From contig CAIIXF020000008.1 in the NCBI GenBank assembly GCA_903813345.2, positions 29,700,005 through 29,764,004 of the forward strand: a DNA stretch of 64,000 bases, given 5' to 3'. Position numbers and translations under genes: made by a program. The stretch is from Owenia fusiformis. Lineage: Eukaryota > Annelida > Polychaeta > Sabellida > Oweniidae. Positions 11,666-23,313 of this stretch are shown here, piece by piece. Within the stretch, counting starts at the first letter, position 1. Every line of letters starts with the position of its first letter. The notes under the pieces are model-generated. The model was not told the DNA's origin, did not search any database, and saw only the letters and a program-made list of their open reading frames with translations.

Positions 11666-12638
11666 CAGGGGCGTAGGAAGGTGTAAATTCAACACTACGC
11701 AAATAGATTTGAGAAAATTGTGTCAAATTTTCTACCTATATCAGAACACCTTGTACTATTTTATGCTTGTAAAACGTCATTTTTATTATAATCTATCCAA
11801 ATAATGTTCATTAAATGATCAAATGTTTTTCATTATTTATAATCACGATGGAAAGCCGATCTTTGATATGATTTAAAGAAAATATCAACTATGTTACACG
11901 ATATAACGCAGGTTTGCGAAATGAAATTCAGGTTACAGATTTCATTTGGAACGGTAGGGTTTCCTAAAATTCATAAGAATTGTTTGAGAGAGGCATAAGG
12001 CATGGGTGATTTTCGGTGCACTATTAAATCAAACATACATGAGGAGTAGCTGACATGAATTCCAGCAATAGTTATTGACATTAGAATTCGACATCGCCAC
12101 AGACCACAGAAAAATACAACAATTTATGTAACATTTTGATAATATTTACACAAGTTCTCTACTTTAATAGCATTGTTATTATTGAATTATTTCAGCATTT
12201 TGGTATATTAGAAAATACGATCCATAATATTTATTCAATTAACATTTTTAGGCGATGTGGAATTCTAATGTCAACAAATTCGGAAATATAAAAACTATGG
12301 CTTTTTAATTAGTGCACTTCAAAGAAGTAAAATCAACCAAGCCTTATATCTCTCTCAGAAATTTCCTCATGAGTTAAAATATGACTGAAGAACGATGGGA
12401 AATTATTGAGGCTGTATTTTTGTACATGCTTTTTGACCACGAGCATGATTTTAATCCTAAAATTAGCTAAATTGTGCTTATACCACAATAGTATGTGTGA
12501 AATACCATTGGGTAAAAAATTTGAATATTACACAACCGTATAAATTTCACTTGAACCGCGGTCGTAGGAAAATACACCCTAAGCCTTTCTTCAACACTAC
12601 GCATTGGCGTTTTGGCGTACATTGTTCCTACGCCACTG
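11666..12638. mobile_element. Foldback DNA element, CAGTGGCGTAGGAA ends
   Basis: Terminal repeats CAGGGGCGTAGGAA and TTCCTACGCCACTG match at 13 of 14 positions and are flanked by the 5-bp duplication CTTAT. Matching inverted segments recur inward (TTGACATTAGAATTC near 12075 with GAATTCTAATGTCAA near 12260; GAGAGAGGCATAAGGC near 11987 with GCCTTATATCTCTCTC near 12342), so the whole 973 bp is an imperfect palindrome. No coding capacity seen. Confidence 0.88.
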
Positions 12639-12925
12639 CTTATTGCATATTTTCGATAAATCTGAACTAGCAACTTGCACATTTCAACTGTCTTCAGCGA
12701 ATTATGGCAGATAACAGCATCTGCTAAATATCGACCTGATTTTATAATTTGGTGACAACAACTGAATCAGCCCTTACCTAGACTGGAAATAATATTCAAG
12801 AGAAATGTATCAGTACATTAAAGAGCCGAGCCTACATGTATGATGTAGACTCATAGACAAATAGGACATGTATGTTGCTAACATGATTGATAAATCGAGG
12901 ACGCATCATTGGTCAAAATCCCAAT

Positions 12926-13060
12926 AGTCGGTTGGGATTTGGACGAATGGGAATTGGATGATTGGGAATCTGACGATTAGGATTGGGACGAGAAGAATTC
13001 GGAGCATTGTGATTCGGAGGAATGGGATTCGCACCAATGAGGTTCGGACGAATGAGTCGA
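12926..13060. repeat. Short degenerate minisatellite
   Basis: Repeats of roughly 14-15 bp built on GGGATTCGGACGAAT with many substitutions. It lies just downstream, on the minus strand, of the candidate exon ending at 13083. The Pro/Asn-rich minus-strand frame across it is an artefact of the repeat. Confidence 0.6.
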
Positions 13061-13082
13061 CCCCGATAAATCAAATCCTTAC

Positions 13083-13188
13083 CTGAGCAATAAGAATTTT
13101 TCAGCTTCACTAGAAATAAAGGCAATATCTCTGGCTTCAGACGAGATACAATACCATTGAACTCAGTCACAGCTTCTTGTAAATTCAT
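13083..13188 (-). CDS. Candidate first coding exon, divergent from RRP15
   Basis: On the minus strand an ATG at 13188 opens MNLQEAVTEFNGIVSRLKPE... and ends at a strong donor TCAG|GTAAGG in phase 1 (106 nt). The upstream ATG of RRP15 lies only 266 bp away on the other strand, so a shared divergent promoter is plausible. Phase 1 agrees with two of the three possible acceptors of the methyltransferase exon near 3.85 kb. If joined, the Ngaro element would sit in a ~9-kb intron of that gene. The join is inference; it could also be exon 1 of another gene or a chance frame. Confidence 0.5.
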
Positions 13189-13454
13189 GATTGATTCTTA
13201 TTATACGTGCTTATCGACGAAAACCTGGCAGATGTTTGAAAACTAAATTTGTTTTCACATTTTTTAAATTTCGTGACAAGACATGTCTTTGTTATGAACA
13301 ATTAGTAATATATATTAATTTAGCTTTCTTGCTTGTTTTGATGAAAGAATAATCAGTTTTTAGAACTCAAATTCTATACTGACTTTTTTTGTCTATTAGA
13401 CTTGCTTACAAAAGAAGATTTAGAGAAGAAATTGTTGGAAAGTAGAGTTCTGTC

Positions 13455-16400
13455 ATGATTCGCGCATGCGCAATTAAAAATATGGCAACATCCGGTGTAA
13501 AAGTATCCTACGAAAGTTCTTCATCATCGGATGAAAATGACGAATCTGATGGCAGTTCAGAAGAAATTTCCGATGTGGAAGGTAATGATAGATATTGTTT
13601 TACCTGTCATGGTAGTTTGGGCTTATACACTAGAGTAGATCGCACAGAAATAAAATTTTCAAATATTCTCGTGTGTAAAATGCTCAATTATCACCCACCT
13701 CATTGACTTAATTTCAAGCATAGTTCCCCTTCTATCAGGCTAGCAGCATAAGTAATTTGTAGAAAACGCAGAAAAATTCAAAATTTGAAAGCGTTCCCAC
13801 CACAGGTGGTTGTATAAGGTTACCCCCATAAAAATACTCGAGTCTCTAGCCAAATCTTGGCTAGAAGTAATCTGGAACAGTGAACCATTTGAAAAAGCTG
13901 GCAGTTGTGTTACATATTTATTAAATATTTAAAAATCGTGAGATAAATAAATCATGAAATGAAATGGAACTGGCTTGGCTCCTTCCCAGATAGCACAAAG
14001 ACGTCGGGCCGACGTCGCTATTGGTGGCCATTGGTTGGCATGGTCGCAGTTGGCAAATTGTAGTTGGGCCAACGTTGGCCCGTCGTTGGCTGCCGCTAAT
14101 AACAGGATCAAAATTGCAGTTGGCAAATTGTAGTTGGGCCAACGTTGGCCCGTCGTTGGCTGCCGCTAATACCATGGATCAAAATTGCAGTTGGCACAGT
14201 GTAGTTGGGCCAACGTTGGTCCGTCGTTGGCTGACGCTAATAACAGGATCAAAATTGCAGTTGGCAAATTGTAGTTGGGCCAACGTTGGCCCGTCTTTGG
14301 CTGCCGCTAATACCATGGATCAAAATTGCAGTTGGCAAATTGTAGTTGGGCCAACGTTGGCCCGTCGTTGGCTGCCGCTAATACCATGGATCAAAATTGC
14401 AGTTGGCAAATTGTAGTTGGGCCAACGTTGGCCCGTCGTTGGCTGCCGCTAATACCAGGGAGCCACCTATCGATAAATCAGTGCAAAATTGCAGTTGGCA
14501 AATTGTAGTTGGGCCAACGTTGGCCCGTCGTTGGCTGCCGCTAATACCAGGGAGCCACCTATCGATAAATCAGTGCAAAATTGCAGTTGGCAAATTGTAG
14601 TTGGGCCAACGTTGGCCCGTCGTTGGCTGCCACTAATACCAGGAAGCCACCTATCGATAAATCAGTGCAAAAATGCAGTTGGCAAATTGTAGTTGGGCCA
14701 ACGTTGGACCGTCGTTGGCTGCCGCTAACACCAGGAAGCCACTTATCCATAAATCAGTGCAAATGCTTTGCTTAAAAATAGAAAAAAACATACCAGCAGT
14801 CATTAAAAATATTAAGGTAAATTTTATGAAATATTTTCTTTCAAAATTATCTGATAATGTTGTTTACCTCAGAAATATGGATTTTCGCCTTGTAATACAG
14901 TTGAAACCACTTATAAGGCTACCAAATATATTTAGTATGGAAAAACAAGCCACCATATTTTATTGATGTCGAACGGATATTATATGTGAACACATTTACG
15001 AAAGAGTATCGAATGCCCAGATATCACAAAGACGTCGGGCCAACGTCACTACTGGTGCCCATTGGGTGGCATGATCGCAGTTGGCCCATTGTGGGCGGCC
15101 CATTGTGGGCTGCCGCTAATACCAAGGAGCCAACAATGGCTGTACAAAAAAGTAAATTGTGTCAATGGTGGGCCAACGATGGGCCAACGTTGGTTCTTTG
15201 GTGGCTGCCAACGTTGGACCAACGTTGGCTGGCTGGACACGCCAACGTTGGGCCAACGATGGACCAACATTGGGCCAACGTTGGGCCAACGATGGACCAA
15301 CGTTGGTTCTTTGGTGGCTGCCAACGTTGGACCAACGTTGGCTGGCTGGACACGCCAACGTTGGGCCAACGATGGGCCAACGTTGGTTCTTTGGTGGCTG
15401 CCTCCAACGTTGGCTGGCTGGACACATCAACGTTGGGCCAACGATGGGCCAACGTTGGTTCTTTGGTGGCTGCCAACGTTGGACCAACGTTGGCTGGCTG
15501 GACACGCCAACGTTGGCAGCCACTGTTGGCCCACTGGCTGGCATGCTGTTGGCCCAACGTTGGCCCAACGTCGTTGTGCTATCTGGGTTGATGATGGAAT
15601 TTTTGTTAGATCGCCAATTGTATGGGTTTATCGGCAGAACGAAGATATTTTCGTTTTTGATAGCAATATTTGCGTGTATTATTTAACTTATTTCAACAAC
15701 ATAAAAAGAATTCTAAAATACTCTGGAATGTATCGAGGTAGGTCATTTAATAGTGCAATGCGTAGTTCATTCTCCGACATTGTAGAAAGACAGGCTTACC
15801 AATGATACGGGCGTACGACCACATTCTAAAGTGGTCGGTAGGATACGATAAGGCCATGATAGTGGCCTTAGAAGAAGGTAAGATTTTTCAAATCATCCCC
15901 ACAACTACTTGTTTATTGAAAAGTTGGGGTTGTAAAACGTTAGTAGTTGACATAAAGCTGAATTTTATTTAAATAACCTCTATTCCATCTTATTTACAAC
16001 CCCAAGATTTCAGTACACAAGTAGTTGTTAAGGTGATTAGAAAAATCAGCTCCACATTTATGGGGGTTAAGGTGCCGTGGAACTTAACATGAAATTACAA
16101 AACAGGAAGTGACAAGACCATGCGGGATTTCAAACATTTTTTGAACCAAGATAACAGAGTTCTGTTTACAGCAGGCAACAGGCGATTTTCAATGGTTGTT
16201 TTCACAAAACGGCCTGTTGTTTTTAGGGACTTTTCAACTTTTCTTTGCTAAATTTATGATTTCCATTAATTTTGCCTGTTGTTTTTATTATTTATTTAGC
16301 CTGTTGTGAGAAATTCTAGTGAAACCCCTGAAATGTGTCCCTATAAGTCATTTATGACCTAATGCATTCTCATTTGTTTAGATAAGTCTTATTTAATTTC

Positions 16401-18222
16401 AGACGAGGAATCTCTGGGAGGTGACAGAGATTCACAGTGTAGTGACAAGGGCTCCCTAGGGAGCATTAACATTGACCTCATGGACACAACCCCCGGTGCT
16501 CCCCTAAGCTCGGGGAGTATTGACAATGACATTGATGATACTACTGGTGGTATGGCGGATGTTCTTGCAAAAATAATCGGCAAGAAATCAGTAGCCAGTG
16601 ATGTGATTTTATCCAAAGGTCAGACTGATAAGGAAAGATTTAAATCGAAAAAAGTTGTCGATAAAAATGAAATAGAAGTTGTTGGAGATGACAATACTGT
16701 TATAAAGGAAAAATCAATCAGTAAATTAACAGAAATTGATGAAGAGACATTATTAAAAGATGCTAGGCTGCAAAGAAAAAAGGTGAGAAGATAAAACTTT
16801 AAACAAAACGGCTGTAGAAATTTTTAATTTAGAGTGAATCCGGTTAGAAATAGTATTCATTACCTGTTAATTTTTTCGCATTTTAGGACTCCATATATGA
16901 TTTTGAATTTCTTTTTTATTCCACTCAGTCACCTGACATTGTTTACAATTTTTTCTTTAGAAACGACATTGGGAGAATATGTGTCATGTAAAACCTGACA
17001 TCACACGGCGGGAACAAGAGAGAAAGTTGCAAAGAATCGCTACACGGTTAGTAATTTAATATACGGTTGTCTCCAAGCATTGAAGCAACCAACCATGACA
17101 CTCATTCCAGAGTTTGAAATCTGTATGTTAAAAAATGAGTGATGAAAATTTAGTCACAGTCGCGTGAGTAAGGAAAATGAGGAAGCATAGACCAGTTTTT
17201 GACCTTTCCACAAATACCTGGTTAAGTTCTGCAATCATGAAAGAATTCAGGAGATCAGATGGCATAGAAACTACTTGATTTTTTGAAGTATGCATTATAT
17301 TCTTTAAAATCCATTTGCACCCACTTAAAATTCCATTTGCACCCACTTGAAAATCCTATTTGCACCCACTTGAAAATCTCATTTGCACCCACTTGAAAAT
17401 CCCATTTCAAATGCTTGAAAACCTATTTTTCCATTTCGATTAAATTAGTTAAATCTTAATATTGACTAGTTTTGCACACAATTTGAAACTCCATTTGCAC
17501 CAACTTGAAAATCACATTTGCACCCACTTGAAAATCACATTTGCACCCATTTCAAATGCTTGAAAACCTGTTTTCCCTCTCTTTTAAATGAGAAAAAACT
17601 TAATATTGACTAATTTTTGCACTCAGCTTGAAAATCCTGGAGAGAACACTCACTAAATTGACCTTTTGCATTATGGATAAAATTTTAATAGGAAAGGAGT
17701 GCTAATTATTTAAGGTAATTATTAGGGCTCTTATTTGGACAGTACCTTTTAACAATTTTCAACTTTTTAAACAATTTGGAATACTGAATACATGCCATTT
17801 ACTCTATTCCTTCCTGATTTTACTCGTTTCCACATTATTTTACATTGAGTAACTTGGCCATAATAACATGTATTTTTTCTTGATTTTCCAGGGGGGTTGT
17901 CCAGCTATTTAATGCAGTCAGAAAACAACAGAAAATCCTCGATGACAAACTAGAAGAAGTTGGCTCTTCTGTGAGGAAACAAGAAAAGGCAATGAAATCT
18001 GTCGATAAACGGACTTTCATCGATGTGCTTAAAGGAACTGAGGTCAAAGGTCAAATAAAATCTGAAATAAAACAAGAAAAAGACGATTCAAAAACGAAAA
18101 AATCATGGAGTGTGCTAAGTGATAATTTTATGATGGGAGCTCAGATGAAAGATTGGGACAAAGATGATCACAATGATGAGCATGAAGACAATGATGAGAT
18201 GGAGCATAGTGACTCTGAGTAA
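13455..18222 (+). CDS. RRP15: RRP15-like ribosomal RNA processing protein
   Basis: Four exons: 13455-13581, 16403-16782, 16961-17046 and 17892-18222 (TAA), phases 1, 0 and 2, all GT-AG; about 307 residues, or 298 if the in-frame ATG at 13482 is used. The N-terminus is acidic and Ser-rich; then GGMADVLAKIIGKK, a basic stretch, HWENMCHVKPDI, LQRIATRGVVQLFNAV and near the end DNFMMGAQMKDWDK followed by an acidic tail. These are the conserved blocks of the Rrp15 family (human protein 282 residues), nucleolar factors for 60S pre-rRNA processing. AATAAA overlaps the stop (18222-18227). Intron 1 is swollen by minisatellite-bearing transposons. Confidence 0.93.
13985..14760. mobile_element. Minisatellite element A in RRP15 intron 1
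   Basis: Starts with CCCAGATAGCACAAAGACG, then about ten tandem units of 70 or 92 bp built on GGGCCAACGTTGGCCCGTCG. The longer units add CCACCTATCGATAAATCAG. No matching right terminal repeat follows at 14760, so this is a one-ended copy or part of a composite reaching 15587. The units lack stops in several frames, producing spurious protein-like ORFs. Confidence 0.82.
15016..15587. mobile_element. Minisatellite element B, both terminal repeats present
   Basis: Left end CCCAGATATCACAAAGACG and right end CGTTGTGCTATCTGGG are inverted copies. The interior is dominated by repeats of TTGGGCCAACGATGGGCC and GCCAACGTTGGACCAACG. A non-autonomous DNA transposon carrying a minisatellite core; no convincing target duplication. 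Long ORFs on both strands are repeat artefacts. Confidence 0.82.
15879..16054. repeat. Foldback MITE in RRP15 intron 1
   Basis: The left arm (AAATCATCCCCACAACTACT, then AGTTGGGGTTGTAAA) is mirrored on the right (TTTACAACCCCAAG, then AAGTAGTTGTTAAGGTGATT). About 175 bp, non-coding. Next to it, 15815-15870 holds two short perfect hairpins (GACCAC/GTGGTC and TAAGGCCA/TGGCCTTA). Confidence 0.75.
17285..17560. repeat. Tandem repeat in RRP15 intron 3
   Basis: About ten irregular copies of CATTTGCACCCACTTGAAAA at 22-24 bp spacing. Two further copies lie outside the gene at 18592-18630. It is in the middle of the intron and does not touch a splice site. Confidence 0.8.
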
Positions 18223-18227
18223 ATAAA

Positions 18228-19066
18228 TGATTTATTTACACATTATACATAATATATGTATGTAATCAATAGTAATGTATTTCAATACAACATTGAAACA
18301 ATGAGGCCTGCTGTTGAGTAGTAATCAGGGATTTGGTGGTAACAGGCACATGTTGCCTAATAGAGATGAGAAGAGCTTGTTTGTACAAATGTCCCTAAAT
18401 TATGGTACAATATTGTGGCTCAATATTGTCACCTGCTTGGTGGACTGGGTCTCCCCTTTCTTTTTCTGTGCATTTCCAGTCAAGCCACTTGATATACCTG
18501 CATACTGATTTTAGATTTTCAGGAATGCTTAGATCTCCCTAGCATTAAAGCAAGTGGGCGCAGCACCCACCTGAGATTAATAAAATAGGCTTGCAACCAC
18601 TTGAAAATCCATTTGCACCCACTTGAAAATGAGAAAAATCATGAAAAATTGGCATATTTTGACCATTTTTGATCTGAATTGTGAAAATGAGAGTATTGCA
18701 CTCACTTGAGAAAAAAAAATCATGTTGAGATCACTGGAATATGCCTTAGTTTGAATTTTGCCATTTCAATGAAGATGTTACCATTAAAATGGATATTGAC
18801 GGAGAAGAATATTCAGTAATTGTGTTACTATTCAATAATTGGATTCTTAACTTTAATTTGAGTGGTATGTGAAAATAAATAAACAATGATGGTAGTAAAT
18901 AATTATATCCTGTTTAAGTAGAAATTTGTTAGATGGGATTAAAAGGTTATCAGATCCACTTTAGTAGATTTTGAAAAAATATTCACATCAATTTCTTTTA
19001 AAGAGTATGCCACTTCTACATTGAACTGCAATATTAGAAATGATTAAATCAATGTAGAATACTTCC
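18228..19066. other. Intergenic, RRP15 downstream
   Basis: AT-rich sequence after the RRP15 polyadenylation signal. Apart from the two TTTGCACCCACTTGAAAA copies near 18600, I see no gene or structured element. Confidence 0.6.
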
Positions 19067-19262
19067 CAGGCCCGTAGCCAGGATTTGCCAAGGGGGGGGG
19101 GGTTACTTTTTTGAAAATTTCCAGGGGGGTTCACTTTTGACAATTTTGGTCCAAAAATGGCCAAAATCACTTAAAATGTGTTCAGAATGATGAAAAACTG
19201 CATGATTTTGAAAGAAGTTTTGGCCAGGGGGGTTCGAACCCCTCACCCTGGCTACCGGCCTG
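19067..19262. mobile_element. MITE, CAGGCCCGTAGCC family, copy 2
   Basis: 196 bp with terminal repeats CAGGCCCGTAGCCAGG and CCTGGCTACCGGCCTG and the 5-bp duplication CTTCC on both sides. The interior matches the copy at 1099 (AAATGGCCAAAATCACTTAA). Confidence 0.9.
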
Positions 19263-20226
19263 CTTCCTTTGAAAAATCTGACAATCTGGGTTCCAAGTAG
19301 TCTTTTCATTTAGACTTATATATCCGTCCGTTATTCAAGGTATTTAACAGGCTAAAGTTCATCATCAAAATTAAAATGAATATTTAAAAGGTTAAGATGC
19401 AGTTCAGCTTTTCCAAAAGAATGTTGATAGGATAGATTTCACTTTGTGACAAAGAGGATTGACTTCCAACATTCTTTGAAAGAATTGCTAAATTCTTTGA
19501 AAGGATTAGTTGTTGGAGTCAATCAAGCGTTTTGCTGTATGGAATATTGTCTACATTTAGAATGTAACAAACTGAGTTCAAAGGTCTTTCATATTTTTTA
19601 ATCAATTGCAAGAGTCTATATCTAAAACCCGGAATAAAAAATACGATTTTTTAACTTTTTATTCAAAGCAATTAACTTTTAAAAGTAAGGATTTTCATTT
19701 AATTCTTCAATATAATACACGGCCGGGTCAAATTACTAGAGCAAAATGGCCCCAGAATTAGTAAAGTATGAATCGGGATGACTAGAACTGTCAAAATGGC
19801 CACCGGAATTACAAGATGTATGTTAAAAGTTCAGCGGAACTGAAATTTCAAACTTAGTACCATCATGATGATGCGTTCTACACTTTCGATGAAAAGACAA
19901 CGTTTACTTGAGTCACGCTGATAATTGCAAAAATACCAATGCAGTTATCTCGAACAATCATTGTCGATCAATCAGTTCTTATTTCTTGGAAACATATGAG
20001 TAAGCTAAGTAGAAGTTGTTTAAAATATTCATGGGGCCGTTGTCCAAAAGGAGGTTGACGTCTACGCCAAGATCGTTTTACTTAGGCACCCACGCCTTAC
20101 TGCGGTTGTTTGCTTACTTAAGGTAAGAAAGGGGTTCAATGTCGTAAATTACGAGAACTTGGGAAGTGCTCTCAAACGGATTATATTTATAGACAATGGT
20201 CATGCAAAGGAGTGTTACATTGGTGC
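19263..20226. other. Intergenic, no feature recognised
   Basis: Unique AT-rich sequence between the MITE and the promoter of the NHL-only gene. I found no ORF, repeat or RNA gene. Confidence 0.5.
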
Positions 20227-20235
20227 TATAAAAAG
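20227..20235 (+). promoter_or_regulatory. TATA box of NHL-only gene
   Basis: TATAAAAAG, followed by a plausible untranslated exon 1 from about 20257 ending at a donor AAG|GTACGA at 20338. The acceptor TTTCATTTCAG at 21251 leads into the coding exon 39 bases before the ATG. The same TATA-untranslated exon-intron-coding exon layout is seen in the 28.8-kb paralogue. Confidence 0.6.
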
Positions 20236-21289
20236 GGAAAACTGGACAATGTCAGATCATAATGAACACTATTTGCATGATCGGGAGCGGGAAAAAATCT
20301 AACGAATTCAAGAGGTCTCGATAAAACCGAACTTTAAGGTACGATTTCATTTCTAGATAGTTTTGTCATTGGGAAACATTTTTTAATTATTTCAATTCGT
20401 TCAGAATAACGTATGAATTTAATTTAATTAATATTTGGAGAAAATGTTCAGATTTGCACTGGAAAAAATGAATTTTAACTTGATGAGTTTAACTTTTGAA
20501 TCAGAAATATTCCTTGGTAAGTGATCTTTACTTTTCTTGTTCCAGTCTATAGATAGCTATACATTTACATTTTGGGAAAAAAGTCGAAATGGTATACATG
20601 GTACAGGTGTATACGACACTTGCAATGACATTTGGTTTGTTTTCATACTGGGATAAAGCAATTCGTTTTTAGCTTATCCGACTACAGTAAAATTTTAAAT
20701 GTTTGGAACAACTTTGAATTTAAAAAATACCTAAAAAATAAGCAATCAAATGACTATATTGCAACAACAGTAAATGAAAAAATGGAAACATATGTACAAG
20801 TTCTAACTTTTTGTATATTTCAGATAGTTATGTATAATGTGCAGCAAAGCTGTGGTCTTTTGTAATTTAGGGAGTTTCAGCTATGTTAATTTTTCGAAAA
20901 TAATATGGCAGAGAAGCATCAATATATAAGAGGCCACAGATACGAAAGCTAAACTATACAAAACAAACTAAAATATACAAAAGTTAGGACATGTATAAAT
21001 GTTTCTATTTTTACATATTCTGTTCCAATATGATCCTTGATTTGCTTATTTTTTAGATGAAAAGTAGTTCCAAACATTTTAAAATTTACTGTAGCAAAAA
21101 TTATGTTCTGAATGATCAGTGCAGATTATTGTGATACTCTTTATAGTTTTAATACTGTTTTGTTTGATCGTTTTGTTTCTGATGGACCTAAATCCAAAAC
21201 TATATTCGACTTTATACATACGTATACTACATCACAAATATTTCATTTCAGAACTGAACCTCGGGAATCTATTGTCAATCTAAATCACA

Positions 21290-22075
21290 ATGGCATGCTC
21301 GACATTGAGTAACCCAAAGATTCAAAGAAGATGTAACGTGGGTGTGAATATACTTGGAGGCTCTATTGGGCACGGCAATAATATCGTGGTCTGTTGTTCG
21401 AACCATATCTACACGTACGATGCCGATTCGCTCAACAGGCGATGTACTAGCGCGGCCGGGGGGTCATACTACGATGTCTGCCGAATCAACTGCAACCAAT
21501 ACGCTGCGACTGATTCCAGAAACAAATGCATCGCCATCTTTGATGAACACCTCTGTCGTGTAAAATCCATTGGGCATTTTCAATATCCCCATGGGATATG
21601 TGCGACATCAGACGGCCAACTTCTGGTGACCGATAAAGTAGCCAAGTGCGTCTATCTCGTCGACAGCAGTAACGGATCCATATGTGCTACTATTGGACAA
21701 GGCCAATTCCGCCATCCGGAACATGTCGCCGTAAACAGTAACAACGTCGTCTTTGTCACTGATTACGAAGCCAACGTTGTGAAGGCGTTCAATATGCAGG
21801 GTTGCCAGCTATTCAGTATCAGCACGGCTGGCAATTGTGGTGGAAGCCAGCTATGTAAGCCACGCGGGGTCACCATCGATAAATGCGACAATATTATCAT
21901 CACTGACTTCGGAAACAACCGAGTCATCATTTTTGCGCACTGTGGGAAATTCCTCCAGTTTCTCACGACGCCATCCGACCAAGTAAATGGCCCCAAAGCA
22001 GTGCTGACGGACTATCGCAACAATGCCGTCATTGGGAGGAACACGGAGTTAGTCACCGTTGACTACTTAAAGTAG
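21290..22075 (+). CDS. NHL-repeat protein without RING, B-box or coiled coil
   Basis: Uninterrupted coding exon of 261 codons. It aligns along its length with the C-terminal NHL beta-propeller of the gene at 28837 (shared GGSIGH, IYTYDADS, YAATDS, PHGICA, GQLLVTDK, VTVDYLK-type end) but begins where the propeller begins, so it lacks TRIM-type ligase or dimerisation parts. It has about 17 Cys, against about 6 in the paralogue's propeller, with extra Cys at positions such as VCCSNH, GNCGGSQLC and AHCGKF. NHL propellers bind protein or RNA; the partner here is unknown. The exon runs past the stop to a donor CAG|GTAAGT at 22081, giving a 3' UTR intron with a possible acceptor at 22633. Confidence 0.82.
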   Translation: MACSTLSNPKIQRRCNVGVNILGGSIGHGNNIVVCCSNHIYTYDADSLNRRCTSAAGGSYYDVCRINCNQYAATDSRNKCIAIFDEHLCRVKSIGHFQYPHGICATSDGQLLVTDKVAKCVYLVDSSNGSICATIGQGQFRHPEHVAVNSNNVVFVTDYEANVVKAFNMQGCQLFSISTAGNCGGSQLCKPRGVTIDKCDNIIITDFGNNRVIIFAHCGKFLQFLTTPSDQVNGPKAVLTDYRNNAVIGRNTELVTVDYLK

Positions 22076-22081
22076 ATACAG

Positions 22082-23313
22082 GTAAGTCTAATACTATAAG
22101 CCACATAAATTAAAAGACTTCAGTAATACTCGATAATATTCAGGGATAATGTAACAAAGCGTATAGTTGATATACACAATTCAGTCTCATGTAACCACCA
22201 GAAATGGTGACATATATTGTTATTGTTTTGAACTTTTTTGTTGACGGTGTTCGGCGGTTGGTCTTCGGCGACAGTAACAAATAACAGGTCGTGGCATTTT
22301 GCATGTCAATTCCTTGTACTTTAGTTTGTACTTAAACTCATTTAGTTTGTTATGCGACTTGAATAACTGCGAATCGATAAACGATAAACGATATTGCGGC
22401 AGCTAGCTCTTCTCAAAATAAATTCCTGATTTTTGCAAACTTGATTTTTTCAATACAACGACTAGATGTGGTACCCAGAACAACACAGGCCCCCGGCCAA
22501 AAACTTTTAAAAGCATGCAATGATTTCAAAAAATCATCCCTGGATTTTTTTTTGAAAAGTAGCAAAAGCTGCAAAATGTCTGTATTGATACAGCAATTTT
22601 GGGTTATTCGTATATTAATTAATCTTTTTTCAGACTGTATACACCTGCCAATAGATGGACGTATTGGAATGAAGCAACAATATATCCCGCATCATGACCA
22701 CCTTACCCAAAACAACAGCCTGCTCACAAATCGATGGACATTTTTTGTGCAAAACGCATAATCAGTAATTTTAAACTAGTACACAAATCAATAGATATTT
22801 CAATACAACTTGCACCAATGTGCAACCTTTTGTACATAGATAAAGACGTTTTTCAAAATGCTTATATTTTAATCTCGAATCAAGAGATATTGTACCCCCC
22901 CCCACCTTATGATATACAAACATTATATCTCAACTGTGTTGAGAGTAAGAAGAGGCAGACTACATGTACATGTAGGTGCAAAACTGTATATTAAAACAAG
23001 ATAGAAAATAACACAATGCGACATTTTCTTACAAACGAGGATCTAGCCACTCACCTCGTGTTATTAGCGTTAAATGCTGGTACCAAAATGATTTGATTTC
23101 ATTTTTTCAAATGTCTACGTTTTATATATTTTAGTCATAACATCAACTATGCATGCTTTTCTATGTTATTATAGGGTTTATTTGTACTTATGCCCTTGGG
23201 CAAACCGTACAGCAATACATTATCTATAAACCATATAAACTGTGTTGGACGTTTTATATGAAATTGCGATAAAATATATAAAAGTTGAAAAATAGGAAAA
23301 CATATAGTTTTAT
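22082..23313. other. 3' UTR intron and intergenic sequence
   Basis: AT-rich. Holds the putative 3' UTR intron and exon of the NHL-only gene. Short ORFs at 22441-22994 have no recognisable domain. No repeat structure stands out. Confidence 0.4.

Noticed and set aside
12913-13082. Pro/Asn-rich C-terminal half of the 91-codon minus-strand ORF
   Set aside because: It reads through a good splice donor into a degenerate 14-bp minisatellite.
14021-15805. Overlapping Trp/Gly/Pro-rich ORFs of 60-247 codons
   Set aside because: Products of self-complementary minisatellite units in transposons within RRP15 intron 1; no start context, domain or splice support.
13792-16090. Outer inverted similarity (ACCCCCATAAA near 13827 and TTTATGGGGGT near 16057) as ends of one large element
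   Set aside because: Only a short match with many gaps and no target duplication; too weak to call.
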